A DNA stretch of 64,000 nt from Zelonia costaricensis (lineage: Eukaryota; Euglenozoa; Kinetoplastea; Trypanosomatida; Trypanosomatidae): assembly GCA_030849075.1 (NCBI GenBank), contig JASAOO010003523.1, forward strand, positions 1 to 64,000. The letters run 5' to 3'. The translations under genes were made by a program, and so were the position numbers. Shown in pieces: positions 39,901-49,694 of the stretch (its first letter is position 1; each line of letters opens with the position of its first letter). The notes beneath the pieces were generated by a model, which saw nothing but the letters and a program-made list of their open reading frames with translations, ran no database searches and was not told where the DNA came from.

Positions 39901-40336
39901 CAGCTTCGCGCGCGCCGGCGAGCACGGGAAGGTGGCCTGCCTCCTGACCGACATGGAGAAGCAGCAGTTTGCGCTGAGTCGCAACACGAGCGTCGTGTTA
40001 AGTAGTCTGCTCCTCAAGGCGGGCAAGCTGGAGCTGGCGCAGACGGTGCTCAAGTGGAAGGGACTGACGCCGGCCGACGTGGAGAGCGCAAGCGCCGCGG
40101 CGCCAGAGGACCCCGAGGACCTCGCGGAGGCGTCGGCCGCCGTCGACGACATAGTGCACGCGCGGCCGCAGCGCACCCAAGGGAGCGGAGAGGAGGAGGA
40201 GGCCGACGTGGACGCCGATGAGGCGGACCAGCTGCTGCGGGATCTGGACGATCCTGTGGTGGCGAATCACCCTCACGGCAGCGCACCCCCGGCGGCTACC
40301 ACGGCGGGTGCGCCGACGCGCAGTCGCGTGTCCTGA
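36953..40336 (+). CDS. Large PPR-repeat protein, mitochondrial
   Basis: The 1127-residue product begins with a basic, Ser/Ala/Arg-rich presequence (about 1-45). It continues as helical-pair repeats of about 35 residues from about 120 to 1030. The clearest pentatricopeptide units are in the C-terminal half, for example LVTYHQAMNAYAKCGDVVKM, then AVTFNILFEGYGRAKRFEHL and FGYVVLLNIYARARMAGEVE. The tail (about 1045-1127) is acidic then Pro/Ala/Thr-rich and looks disordered. PPR proteins bind RNA in organelles. In kinetoplastids they are subunits of the mitochondrial ribosome or of complexes handling mitochondrial mRNAs, rRNAs and guide RNAs. Which one this is cannot be told by eye. The gene overlaps no other real gene, and a long antisense open frame is a composition artefact. 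Confidence 0.88.
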   Translation: MPRASPLLRRGTLVRRLISSSLSGASAPTAAGASRTTAATSSAVPSSSSACIAASSLRGAACGVRHYGVLGASRAVLLGPAPGSASHYRPFSSEDEAALASVLSTKPRHVARHIRQSMLRSRRRVAQFRNAVTYLMISLQAKLQRREMKPEDATSIMESLMRECVDLRQGDMAHLLFRAAIRFRKYGLVVGFPFVRRLFESYKRENAKELMCSMAEELKSSEEMWVLAVLAYQFSGQREESAALWEKVPRERLTTRDYCAVLDGMGMTGCFADIVDFTTRVVKDVVATRRSDSIDLNAVVSHAVVAGRGSAATLVSVLQLAKEHHLALSDAAVGAVARVRLQDNSVKTQADLRRVEAALCAELGRVTLGMTAESAFISKASELMLRHQDVGDEVMLQKVLHLRRVIQEAIALDTVDDLDPLYATSLLRGFGVLGRFEDMRKCFDMLDEAGVVKDHRPYDEMMRWYAHAYNLKEVVALKEEMTRREVYHTAQTYLNVFRVLDRYYPRLVEKYLAEMRARGMQVEGFMYPALVRVFHAMGDVNRVEGLYREAKQKATNGATHNMTATLILQMLRCYPKDSVRGDALVQDAEQFGLLTNEAVQAEVLNHYAANERPAAMKALMARLPHKTTDVYRVLLRNAAQHRQRAHFDAVLAEVETRQVPLNERLFSVIVMSLAYFHDAEGVRTYVHKALTSDKIHTPLFFADAAHAFTRLGDAASVDQCWADLLDSKMVVTMPVYNRFLDIYMGLNNMTKVQEILDTMMKLVPPNPVTATTVVDMLGKMGRLAEMEAILDEMSKSTNAAPTLVTYHQAMNAYAKCGDVVKMEAAREKLQRAGFEENAVTFNILFEGYGRAKRFEHLQELVEERKARGVAMEEFGYVVLLNIYARARMAGEVEALVEELVSGNGVVLTSRLLATVASAFGRIGNEEQMRYYVQLLLRHPECRLRDVESVYLIYARLRDTVKLQELLDTPSLPRSALIYNTCVSSFARAGEHGKVACLLTDMEKQQFALSRNTSVVLSSLLLKAGKLELAQTVLKWKGLTPADVESASAAAPEDPEDLAEASAAVDDIVHARPQRTQGSGEEEEADVDADEADQLLRDLDDPVVANHPHGSAPPAATTAGAPTRSRVS

Positions 40337-41220
40337 GGCGGCCAGCAATGCGGTGTTCACTCTCTACCGGCGCCTTGACGCACGCGACGTCTTTTTGAAG
40401 CGGCTTGCGGGGCCTGTTTAGTCGTCTTGGCGCCGTCCATCGCCGTGCGGTGTCTCGCCTTGTGGGGTCTCGAGCGACGGCGCAGTTTCTTTGTTTTGGG
40501 GAGAGGGGGGTGCGCTTTGCGGTGTCGTCTTCCAGGGCTTTGGCTGAAGCCACATTCTTTGGTGCTGGCTTTCCAGTCGAACCTAAAGCGGCATGAGGAT
40601 GAACAAGAGACAGCAAACACAGGCCTTGTCTTTAGCTTGCTTCTTTGTTTCACGTTTCAATGCCGGTGTCGTCTCTCTTTCATAAACAGGAAAACAAACT
40701 ACAGGCATGGAGCTGGTTGTACAGAACGCGTACTTGTGTTTTTGCGAAGTTGCCGTCCAGCAGCACACACGCACACAGACACACTCTCTGCTCGCCGTAT
40801 CAGCGCCCTACTCCCGTTGAGGCTAACCTAGGGCAATGCCGGGTGTCGAGCTACATCAGATCTCCTCTCACCCACCATCTCACCTCAAAACGCGCACGCT
40901 CGTAAAGAGGAAAACAAAAAAGAAAACGCCAAGTCTTGTCTTTGTCTGCAACGCACAAACAGGAGGACGATTCGGGAAAGGCCCACCTTCATCCCCCCCC
41001 TCGTCAAAAAAAAACAAAAGAGGAGGTACATCATCTGCTCAACAGACACCGCAGTACGTAAACGTAAACGGATAAAACACGGAGGGACCCTCGCCTAGCC
41101 GATAATCGCAACACACTCATACACAAGTTCTAAAAGGTTCTCTACACAAGCGCGGCTCGAGAGCCCGATCAAAAATCATTAAAAAGCGCTGCTGCGACCG
41201 TTTCCTTTTTCGTGTCGCAG
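40337..41220. other. Intergenic spacer, unusually A-rich at its 3' end
   Basis: The 884-bp spacer is more A-rich than most (40910-41080 includes several A5-A9 runs and GTAAAC repeats). It ends with a pyrimidine tract running directly into the next ATG. No gene was seen. Confidence 0.5.
41199..41220 (+). promoter_or_regulatory. Splice-acceptor-like sequence abutting the ATG
   Basis: CCGTTTCCTTTTTCGTGTCGCAG ends with AG at 41219-41220, directly followed by ATG at 41221. If this AG is used the mature mRNA would have no gene-encoded 5'UTR, or translation would start at the next ATG (41314). Confidence 0.5.
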
Positions 41221-44200
41221 ATGGAAGCTGCAGCATCCGAGCCGGAGAGCGTCCGGCTGTCTCCGTCGTCGTCGCCGACCACGCCGGCCACGTCCCTCGC
41301 AGAGAGCACGGCGATGTCTCGCAAGAAGCAGAAAAAGGCCCTCAAGGTGACGCAGAAGATCAAGGTCGTCGAGGGCAGCGTGGACGTGCGTGTGCAGCAC
41401 ACGAACGACGACAGCGTCGTGAGCAAGCGCTCCGCCGTGGCGCACGGCTACATCCGCGACAGGTTTCTGCGCCACTTTGTCGCCAAGCCGTCCCGCCGCT
41501 CGCCGCTCATCAACCGCGGCTACTACCTGCGCATGGCTGTCATGACCGACCTCGTGGTGCGGTTCATTCGCGCCTTCCTGCATGCCCCCGAGCGAGCCAC
41601 CGAGTCGGTAGCAGCGCCGCCACCGCCGGTGCAGGTGCTGTCCCTTGGCGCCGGCTACGACACGCTCGCCTTCCGCCTCCTCCTCGACTCCGTCGACGTG
41701 CTGAACGCGCAGAACGCCACAGATGTGCTCGCCAAGACAGAGGTGGGCACGTCGCCGCTGCCGTCGACTCCCGCGTCGTTCCCCGGCGGCGACGTGCTCT
41801 TCGTCGACGTCGACTTCCCCGCTGTGTTGCAGTCGAAGGCGGCGCTGATGGCTGCTGCCCCGCCCGGTAGCTTCCCAGTCGAGTGGCGGCTCGCCCCGCA
41901 AACCGCGGACCAGCCCGTCGCGAGCCCCTTCTACAGCGCCGTCGGCGTCGACCTGCGCGTCGCGTCAGCGGAGCTTCTCCCACGGCTCCGACGTTACGCC
42001 CCTGCCGGCTTCGACCCTGCCCACCCGACCATCGTCTATGCCGAGTGTGTGATGCAGTACATGCCGCATGAGGACGCCACCCGACTCGTCGCCCTGCTGG
42101 CCGAGAGCTTCCCCAACGCCGTGTTCATGGCGTACGACCAAGTCGGCCCGCTCGACAGCTTCGGCCGCGTGATGCAGACGTCGCTGCGGCAGAAGAACAG
42201 CCCTCTGCTGGGCATCCAGGCGTGTCCGGGTGGGGCCGCCATGACGCAGCGCGCCTACACCGCGGGGATGCGCCGCGCGTGGTGGGGCGACTTCTACCGC
42301 ATCTCCAGCTTCTGCATCGCCGGCGCCGAACGCGCCCGCGTGGAGGGGCTGGAGGACTTTGACGAGCTCGAGGAGTGGGCGGAGATGTGCGAGCACTACG
42401 GCATCACGATGGCCGCCACACCCGGCGCGTGGGACTCGGTCGTCACGCGGGGCTGCGCGGGTCATCCGGCTTTCGTCGCGTACGATAGAGACGGCACGAC
42501 GACCGCGGCTAAACCAATCGACGTCGCGGCGGGGCGGAGCGACTGTGCGGCCGCCGCGATGTGCTCTGTAGTGTCAGCCTCGCTGCGCGCCTGGCCTTCG
42601 GCGCGCTTCGGCTTTGAGGGCTGGGGGAACGGCGGGGTGGCGGTGGAGCCGCTGGCCAACGGCGACCGCCTGCTCTTATCGTTTGGCGGGTTCGCTGTGG
42701 GCAAGCAGCACCAGCGCGTCAACACTGTGTACGCGCACAGCCTGCAGGAGGGCGAGCTGCGCGTGGTCGTGGCAGGCAGCGAGGGTGGTGTCCCCGCGGG
42801 ACCGGCAACAACGGCGACGCCGGCGCCGCTCGTCTTCCACTCGTTCACCCGCGTGGCAGCGGGGCAGTTCCTCGTGTGGGGTGGCCGCACGAGTCCGTCG
42901 GCGCCAACCAACAACGCGGTCCTGCTCACCGTCGATGTGCCGCGCACCGTCAGCCTTGGCAGCACCGTCACGGCTCGCTGGCGGCCGCTTCGCGTGGTTG
43001 GTTGCGCCGGAGCTGAAGAGGTCGCCAACGAGCCGTTGCCACGCCCGTCGCCGCGCTTCCGGCACTGCATGGTCGCTCTGTCCACCAGTGACGACGCTGC
43101 GGAGGCGACGTTGATCTTACTCGGCGGCAAGACGGCAGATCCGGGGCGGGCCATCGACTGCTTCCGCGTTCGCGTGCATCTCACAGAGGGCACCATCTCC
43201 TACGAGTCGTTGAACTGCCTGGGGGCCAAACCTGAGGCAGAGGAGGTGCCGCCGCCGGTGCACTCCGCGGCGGCCGTGGCGCTTTCCTCCGATGTGGTGC
43301 TCCTCTCGGGCGGACTGCTCGCCGGGTGCGACGTGTGCAGTCCGCATCTGTGGCGGCTGCAGGTGTCGACGCGGACGTGGACGCGTTTGCCGGTCTCTCT
43401 CGGCCCCGGCCGCTTCGGTCACTCGCTCACGCGCGTCGTGGTGGGGCGAGCGGAGTGTCTCCTCGTGCTCGGGGGCAACGGGTGGACAGAGAAGTCGAGT
43501 ATGCCCGCTGCGGTCCTCCTTCGGTGCACTGCATTGGACGCTGCAGCTGCTGCTGCATCGCCAACTGCACCGGCGGCCTCACCAACAGTCGCCGTCTCCC
43601 TCCCGGCAGACGCGCCGTGGTGGTCTCGGCACTCCTGCATCGCCATCAGTGACGGCGTCGTCGGCGTGCTCGGGGGCGGCTACACGTGCTTCTCTTTTGG
43701 CACATTTGCCGCCAAGCCGCAGCTCCTCCACCTCGGCGACGCGGTGGACGAGGGCAGCTGGCAGACGGGCACGGCGGCACCCGTGAACGCAGGCATGACC
43801 GTCACGGCCGGGGCCCCGGCACCAGTGTACTCGTACGACCGCCTGCTGTCAAAGCCGTGGCCGGCGGTGCGGGAGGTGGCGCGGTACAGCGACGAGACGT
43901 TCCTCGCCGTGGCGAGCGCGGCAACGGAGCCGGTGGTCTTTCGATCCGTCCCACTGGGTGACTGCGTGGCGCGGTGGGGCTCGCCAGCATACCTGCAGGA
44001 GGTCGAGGGCGGTGCGACCGTCTCGGTGCACGTCGCGGAGCGCTCGCAGCTGCTTGACTTTGTGCGCAAGAACTTCGCGTTTCGCCACGTGTCGCTTGCC
44101 GAGCTGGTGCAGCACGTCACGGACGCGACCACGCTCTTCCGCGAAACCCAGAAGACGCCGGCGGAGACGTGGTACTACCGGTCTGTTGCAGCGCACATGA

Positions 44201-44961
44201 AGAGCGAGCGGTCGAACATCTGGACCGACTTCCCAGCGCTGGGCCGCGACTTTGTGCTGCCGCCCGGCGCGCGGGGGTTTATCGAGCCGCGGCTGCACCA
44301 GTCGTGCCTGCGGATGAACGCGCCGCCGCTGCAGCTCTGGACGCACTACGACACCCTCGACAACGTGCTCTGTCAGGTGGTGGGCACCAAGCGCGTTGTG
44401 CTCTTCCCGCCCAGCGCCTACAACGACCTTTACATGACCGGCAGCTCGTCCGCCGTGATTAACCTGGATGCGCCGGACCTGGTGCGCTACCCCCGTTTCA
44501 TCGAGGCCTGCAAGTCGGCGCAAGAGGTGATTCTGCGGCCGGGCGACATGCTCTTCTTCCCTGCCATGTGGTTCCACCACATTACGACGCGGTCCCCGCA
44601 GCGCACCGAGGCGCAAAGCGGGGTGCAGGCGGCAAAGGCGCAGCAAGACGCCGCTGCGGCAGCGGACGCGCCGTACAACATCAGCGTCAACGTTTTCTTC
44701 CGCCACTTCAGCGATGCCACGGTCTACGACGCCAAGGACCTGTACGGTAACAAGGACGCGCTTGCCGTCACACGCATCCGCGACAACTTGCAGTCGGCGG
44801 TGCACGACGTTCTGGCGAGCGCGCGCCTGACTGGCGCCGCTGAGCCGCAGCCCGTGCCGTCCGTCTACGCCGAATTTGCCGTGCGCCAGTTTCTGCAGGA
44901 CCTGGAGGGCACTGCCGGGGCGATGGCCGACGCCCGTCGCGCCGGCTCCGATGTCCACTGA
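41221..44961 (+). CDS. TYW4: tRNA wybutosine-synthesis fusion: LCMT (TYW4) + kelch + JmjC (TYW5)-like
   Basis: The 1246-residue product joins three modules. An LCMT-type SAM methyltransferase covers about 40-400, with the SAM loop LSLGAGYDTLAFRL near 140-153 and YAECVMQYMPHEDA near 270-283. A kelch-like propeller covers about 450-850 (repeated LLSFGG, LLGGK, LLSGGL, LVLGGNGW, GVLGGGY). A C-terminal JmjC/cupin domain covers about 960-1190, with iron ligands H1042 and D1044 (WTHYDTLDN) and H1119 (AMWFHHI). The first two modules define TYW4/LCMT2, which methylates and methoxycarbonylates the wybutosine base at position 37 of tRNA-Phe. The JmjC module resembles TYW5, which hydroxylates that base. 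One polypeptide could thus do the last steps. The start is uncertain because a splice-like AG touches this ATG. Confidence 0.88.
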   Translation: MEAAASEPESVRLSPSSSPTTPATSLAESTAMSRKKQKKALKVTQKIKVVEGSVDVRVQHTNDDSVVSKRSAVAHGYIRDRFLRHFVAKPSRRSPLINRGYYLRMAVMTDLVVRFIRAFLHAPERATESVAAPPPPVQVLSLGAGYDTLAFRLLLDSVDVLNAQNATDVLAKTEVGTSPLPSTPASFPGGDVLFVDVDFPAVLQSKAALMAAAPPGSFPVEWRLAPQTADQPVASPFYSAVGVDLRVASAELLPRLRRYAPAGFDPAHPTIVYAECVMQYMPHEDATRLVALLAESFPNAVFMAYDQVGPLDSFGRVMQTSLRQKNSPLLGIQACPGGAAMTQRAYTAGMRRAWWGDFYRISSFCIAGAERARVEGLEDFDELEEWAEMCEHYGITMAATPGAWDSVVTRGCAGHPAFVAYDRDGTTTAAKPIDVAAGRSDCAAAAMCSVVSASLRAWPSARFGFEGWGNGGVAVEPLANGDRLLLSFGGFAVGKQHQRVNTVYAHSLQEGELRVVVAGSEGGVPAGPATTATPAPLVFHSFTRVAAGQFLVWGGRTSPSAPTNNAVLLTVDVPRTVSLGSTVTARWRPLRVVGCAGAEEVANEPLPRPSPRFRHCMVALSTSDDAAEATLILLGGKTADPGRAIDCFRVRVHLTEGTISYESLNCLGAKPEAEEVPPPVHSAAAVALSSDVVLLSGGLLAGCDVCSPHLWRLQVSTRTWTRLPVSLGPGRFGHSLTRVVVGRAECLLVLGGNGWTEKSSMPAAVLLRCTALDAAAAAASPTAPAASPTVAVSLPADAPWWSRHSCIAISDGVVGVLGGGYTCFSFGTFAAKPQLLHLGDAVDEGSWQTGTAAPVNAGMTVTAGAPAPVYSYDRLLSKPWPAVREVARYSDETFLAVASAATEPVVFRSVPLGDCVARWGSPAYLQEVEGGATVSVHVAERSQLLDFVRKNFAFRHVSLAELVQHVTDATTLFRETQKTPAETWYYRSVAAHMKSERSNIWTDFPALGRDFVLPPGARGFIEPRLHQSCLRMNAPPLQLWTHYDTLDNVLCQVVGTKRVVLFPPSAYNDLYMTGSSSAVINLDAPDLVRYPRFIEACKSAQEVILRPGDMLFFPAMWFHHITTRSPQRTEAQSGVQAAKAQQDAAAAADAPYNISVNVFFRHFSDATVYDAKDLYGNKDALAVTRIRDNLQSAVHDVLASARLTGAAEPQPVPSVYAEFAVRQFLQDLEGTAGAMADARRAGSDVH

Positions 44962-47703
44962 GCGAGAGACGGCGGTCGTTTGGGTTTCTCCTTCGACGCG
45001 TCATACGCTTGAGCAGCATCACAAACGAGTGAGGTGAGGTCCCTTGGTCCACGTAAGAAGAAGAAGAAATGAGCAACACAACAAAGCGTAAATCGTCACG
45101 TGCTCATTGCGACAAGTGCTCGAAAGAGGTCCCCTCCCTCTCGCACCAGACACACACACAGACACACAAACGCGTGTGCGCAGCTAAAGCTCACGAAGGT
45201 GGTCTTTTTTTCTTTCCGTCAGGTAGTCCAGCAGCTTTGCCCACCTCCGTTCTGAGTGAGCAGAGTCTCGGGCGACGCGCGTAGCCCTGCGTGAGCTTCG
45301 CGGCAGTTGGTGAGGTTCATGCCGCCTCCGTGACGGTGCACTGGATGTGTGCCGTTTTACGCGGCTGATGATGAAACTCACTCTCTCTCTCTGTTTCTCT
45401 TACCCCTGCGTCCACCTGCACCGTACCCCTCCTTCACACGTGCCAACCCCCTCTTGACCCGCCACATTCGTACACTCTCATGAACGCGGCCTCTCTCCGC
45501 TCATGTGTGGGTTTGGCCAGCCTAGGAATCAAACAAGAAAGAGGTGCACGGGTCCACACACGGTGAACTCTGGCCCCTGACGCAAAGCTGCGAGCAGACT
45601 TGTCCCGGGCCGTGGCGCAGGGACTCGTGTGTTTTTTTTTTGTGTTTGTCTGCTCCGCAGCGAACAAATAGGTGGGCCGCAGATTGTGCGGCTCTCCCAT
45701 CTTTTTTTTTCGTACAGTGCAGCGGTGGTGGACTGTCGACTTTCTGCTGCCGTGGCTTTGTTTTCAACGCTTGACCACGTACCAGTGGGAGTGGGCAAGA
45801 TCCTTCCCTGCGGTTGTCGAGGGCTGGAAGCAGCGTCGCTTTCGCACCTGTACGACCCAGAGGTTCATTTTGTGTTTGTGTGCGAGCCTGTGTGCAGGGG
45901 CCGCAGTCATCGTTTGTCGTCTGCCTTTCCACGTGCTCACGACTTGAGCTCATCATCTCCCCCTCCCCCTCCACCTACCTCCCTTCTCTGCAACCGAACT
46001 GCTTGCTTTCTGCAGTTTGATGTGTTGTCGGACCCCACTCCGAACCGCCACGGCCACCCCATAATCCTGCGCATCACTAGAGCACTCTGAAGGAGACACC
46101 CCTCGCTGTCTTTCTTTCGACGAAATCGCCTTCTCGTTCACCCTCTTCGTGTGAGCTTCTGTGTCTGGGGTGTTTGAGGTGCGCGCTGAGTGTGGCCGCG
46201 CTTCAGTTGCTCTGCTTGCTCACTCTTTTGTTTTACTGTTCGTTTGTTTTGGCTCTTCTTTTCTGATTATCTGGAACGTACGCGTCAACTCCGTCTGCGC
46301 CCCCCTGTTCATCTCGGGTGCGCAGAGATTTCTGTACGTGCTGTACCTGACGTACACTCCAGTCGACGCAGCCTCACGGGCAACCAAAACAGCAACAACA
46401 AACACCAGACCCCCCCCCTACACTCACGCAGACGCGGACACACGAAGTCGGTGCAGATTTTTACGTGGCCGCGAACGCCATTGCAAACCCAAAACAAAAG
46501 CTTTTCCACGCCGCCGCTGTGCTGACACCGCTACGACCTTTACGTTGCGCTCTCCACACGACTGTCATCTACATCCACGGCCACCCACTACGCGCTTTCG
46601 CAGAAGACGTTTTTTGAGATCTGGCTTCGTTTTCTTTCCCCGGCCGCGTGCTTCTTTTAGCCGCTGCATTTTCGTTCCGTCCTGGTGGGGCCTTTTTTCT
46701 TTCCCTTCCGAGTAGAGTGTGACGACACACTCACCTCGCTGGTGTCGTTATGTGAATTCCGTACTCTACATTGTCTGCCCCTCTCCCTTCCTCTTCTGTG
46801 TGCCTTCTCCCCTTCCACTTCTGGAGGGCGGCTTTTTTCTTCTGGTTTCTTTCTTTGTCTGCCCCTGCACGTGCACCCGCGCAATTGCGCTTTCGTGAAC
46901 ACCGCGCCTTGTTTTGCGCTCCTCGATCCTCACCGCGTTCACCTCCCTTCGATCGCCCGCGCCGGACCCCCGTTTGTTCGTGCAACGCCCCCAGCTCACT
47001 GCATACTGCACGTCAAGGCTTCTTGAACAAGGGAAAAAAGTAGAAGAGTGTCGCAAGACCACGACAACGGGGCAGGTGCGGGGTGGTTTCTGAAGTGGAC
47101 GAGGCTTTTCTAATTGGCACACTCGCACGCCCTGCCTGCACAGAAGAAAAGGCGCCATCCCCAGCGCACGCTTCCTTTGGCCCCCCGCCCCTCCCCACTC
47201 GCTGCAGAACGCACGCACTTGTTGCCACGCGTTGCGATCGTGCCGCTGTTTTTCCTCGCTGCTCAACCCCAAGGAAGAAAAAAAAGGAAGCCTGCACTTG
47301 GAGGTCTTCGCCCGTTTCTCTTCACTTTCGATTTCAGCGCTCTTCTCTTTCCTTTCCACGTGCGTCAACTTCTTCTTCGAAACGCTGCTCTAGTGTGGGT
47401 GTGTGTTTGTGTGTGTGCGCCTGCGTGGATCTCTTCCCGTCTCTCTCGCCGCCTAATCTTCCGGTACCACATTTTCAGCCCTCGCCGAGCTTGACCGTTC
47501 GATCTCTTGCCTCCTGCTGCTTCGGGGTTTGTCATCTTCGGCGTCCCACATTCTCGCTGAACGTTGAAGCGGCGGACACCTTTGTCACGTGTGGAGGCTC
47601 AGTCTTCTCTATACACACTTCCCCCCCCCTCCCAACTCTTTTTCCTTCCAAGAATTCCCCCTTTTTTTGTCCGAGAAGGACGAACAAAGGAGTCGCACCC
47701 ACA
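44962..47703. other. Longest intergenic spacer (2.7 kb)
   Basis: This is the longest gene-free stretch in the window. It holds pyrimidine tracts, T-runs (45631-45640, 45702-45710), CA-rich patches (45148-45172) and an A-rich block (47276-47287). Open frames, including a 207-codon ATG-less one leading into the next gene, encode Ser/Pro/Phe/Cys-rich simple sequence with no domain. It may hide an RNA gene or a small unrecognised protein, but I cannot support one. Confidence 0.5.
47602..47652 (+). promoter_or_regulatory. Candidate trans-splice acceptor
   Basis: A C/T-rich tract at 47602-47648 is followed by AG at 47651-47652, 52 nt before the dolichol kinase ATG. Confidence 0.55.
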
Positions 47704-49566
47704 ATGAAGTACCCCATGTATTTCCGCAAGCCGCTTTCGGCCGGGACGCCGACAACACCGTCCAAGGCGCGACTTCCCGCTGAGGCGGATCAGCGGAAGC
47801 CACGGGGGCGGCCGTGGCTGGAGATTTCGTACTCGTCGACGCTGCTCCTGATGTGGGCGTTGCTGCTCGCCTACATGTCGTGGCAGGCCCAGTTTCGCAT
47901 GCAGGCGGCCACGCTTTTGACTCTGTGCAGCGTCGCCCTCACCTCCGACCACGGCGAGAGTCGGCTGCTGATGCCGCTCATCTTTTTGTCAGAGCGCTCC
48001 CTGGACCACGCCATGGACCTCGGCCACTCCCCAATCCTCTTCTACGCGTCGACGCTGCTGTCCTACCTCTCGCTCATCGCGGCGCGCGCGGAGGGGCGCG
48101 GCAAGTCCGCGCGGGACCGCAACGTCGTAGTCGAGACGGTCCTCTACGCCGTTGTGGGACTCTGTGTGCTGTACTTTATTGTGAAGGACAAGGTCATCTC
48201 GCTGGGCGCGTTCGCTTACGTCTTATCCGGTTACATCTTCTTTCTGAAGCTGCTGCCGCTTGTGGGCGACAACGAGGCCATCCTCATCGGCTCCCTCGTC
48301 GGCTTCTACATGTGCGACATCTGCGTCAACAACAACCTCAGCATCGACGGTGGCCGCGAGTCGGTGTTGTCGCTCAACGCCCCGGGCTACCGCACCTCGT
48401 ACACGCACATCGCAAGCCGCGGAATGATCCTGTGCACCATCTACATTGTCACCCTCGTTTCGGCGCTGTCCAGGTGGTGCCTCGTGCCGACCAACAAGAA
48501 CTCCAAGTCGTCCCGGCGCCGCGTCAGCCGCAAGCGCATCACCCTCATCTTCTGCGTGGCGAACATCGTCGTCGGTCTTGTGCTGGCGCTGGTGATCAGC
48601 TACCAGTTCCGCGCCAACGTCGTGTACTGGCTCTGGGCGTACATTGTGTCGAGTCGGTTTCGCTTCTGGACGCTGGTGTCGTGGTTCACGACGCTGCCGA
48701 TTTCGGTGTACGCCGTGGATGCCCTGACGACATCCGTGCGGCCCACGGTGCGCCGCAAGCTGTTCCACTTCATCGGCGTCATCGCCTTCACGCCGTCGAT
48801 GATGATCGACCCGCCCTTTATGGCCTTCGCTTTCTCGACGGCCATCAGTGTATGCGTGATGATCGAGGTGGCACGGCACTACAACGTCTACGGCGCCTCG
48901 CACATCACCCGCTTCATGGCTCGCCACATCGACGAGCGCGACCACCTCGACGGCGTCGTGCGCACGCACATGTACCTTCTCATCGGCCTCGGTGTGTCCT
49001 CGATGATGCGATATCGGCACCAACCGATGGACGGCAAACCGGTGCCTGCCATCATCGAGCTCTCCATTAACGTCATCCCGGGGATCGTCTCACTCGGCGT
49101 CGTCGACGCGTGCGCCGCCATCACGGGCAGCACGCTTTTCCTGGGCTCGCGCCGGACGCTGGGCCGGTATCTGAAGAACGCGCTGTTCACGGAGCGGGCG
49201 AACACGTCCATCACACACAAGACGACGACCGGGACGCTTGGGGGGTTGGTGTGCGGGCTCGTCTTCTGGGCCGTCATCCTGGCGATTGCAGAGGTCCCCT
49301 TTACTGGGCCGGTGCTGTACTCGTTCACGATGATCCCTGTCTGCACGCTGACGGAGTGCTTCATGGACGGCATCGACAACCTACAGCTGCCGCTGGTGGT
49401 GCTGGGCGCCGTGAGCAACCTTTTTGCGCTTCTCGTGCCAGTGAGGGAGCTCTGGGTGAACCTGGCCGTGAGGCGACCGAACCCGACCACGGCACGGTCG
49501 CTGGCGAGTGCGCTGGCCTCGCCGTGGATGAACTTCCCCTCGCCGGTGGCCTCCATTGCGGCGTGA
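47704..49566 (+). CDS. Dolichol kinase (Sec59-like), polytopic membrane protein
   Basis: Dolichol kinase uses CTP to make dolichyl phosphate, the lipid carrier for N-glycans, GPI anchors and O-mannose, in the ER. The 620-residue product has a short basic N-terminus and about 14 hydrophobic segments. The C-terminal third carries the CTP-transferase-type signature. It has RRKLFHFIGVIAFTP with K352, LSINVIPGIVSLGVVDACAA with D468, then KTTTGTLGG near 495-503 and ECFMDGIDNLQLPL near 551-564. In typical family members the second block reads G-D-x-x-A-S; here it is V-D-A-C-A-A, but the Asp is kept. ATG 47704 is preferred over the ATG-less 207-codon frame upstream because it follows the splice AG and gives a family-like length (yeast Sec59 519, human DOLK 538). 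Confidence 0.85.
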   Translation: MKYPMYFRKPLSAGTPTTPSKARLPAEADQRKPRGRPWLEISYSSTLLLMWALLLAYMSWQAQFRMQAATLLTLCSVALTSDHGESRLLMPLIFLSERSLDHAMDLGHSPILFYASTLLSYLSLIAARAEGRGKSARDRNVVVETVLYAVVGLCVLYFIVKDKVISLGAFAYVLSGYIFFLKLLPLVGDNEAILIGSLVGFYMCDICVNNNLSIDGGRESVLSLNAPGYRTSYTHIASRGMILCTIYIVTLVSALSRWCLVPTNKNSKSSRRRVSRKRITLIFCVANIVVGLVLALVISYQFRANVVYWLWAYIVSSRFRFWTLVSWFTTLPISVYAVDALTTSVRPTVRRKLFHFIGVIAFTPSMMIDPPFMAFAFSTAISVCVMIEVARHYNVYGASHITRFMARHIDERDHLDGVVRTHMYLLIGLGVSSMMRYRHQPMDGKPVPAIIELSINVIPGIVSLGVVDACAAITGSTLFLGSRRTLGRYLKNALFTERANTSITHKTTTGTLGGLVCGLVFWAVILAIAEVPFTGPVLYSFTMIPVCTLTECFMDGIDNLQLPLVVLGAVSNLFALLVPVRELWVNLAVRRPNPTTARSLASALASPWMNFPSPVASIAA

Positions 49567-49694
49567 CGGAGAGTGTGGCGCGGGGCCGCACTCTGGTCGT
49601 CACTGGGTGGTTTAGTGTTGTGAATGCGCACAGCTGGAGGTCTCGAATGGTTGTGTGCGTGTGTGTGTGTGTGTGCATGTTGTAGGAGGCGTTT

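Noticed and set aside
37097..39925. A 942-codon open frame on the minus strand across the PPR gene
   Set aside because: High G/C third-position bias on the + strand removes stops in the complementary frame. The product is His/Val/Leu/Arg-rich with no domain, and the sense frame has clear PPR repeats.
47083..47703. A 207-codon in-frame, ATG-less extension upstream of dolichol kinase
   Set aside because: The residues are Ser/Pro/Cys-rich UTR-like sequence and the frame begins at a non-ATG codon. A clear pyrimidine tract with AG lies inside it, 52 nt before the chosen ATG.
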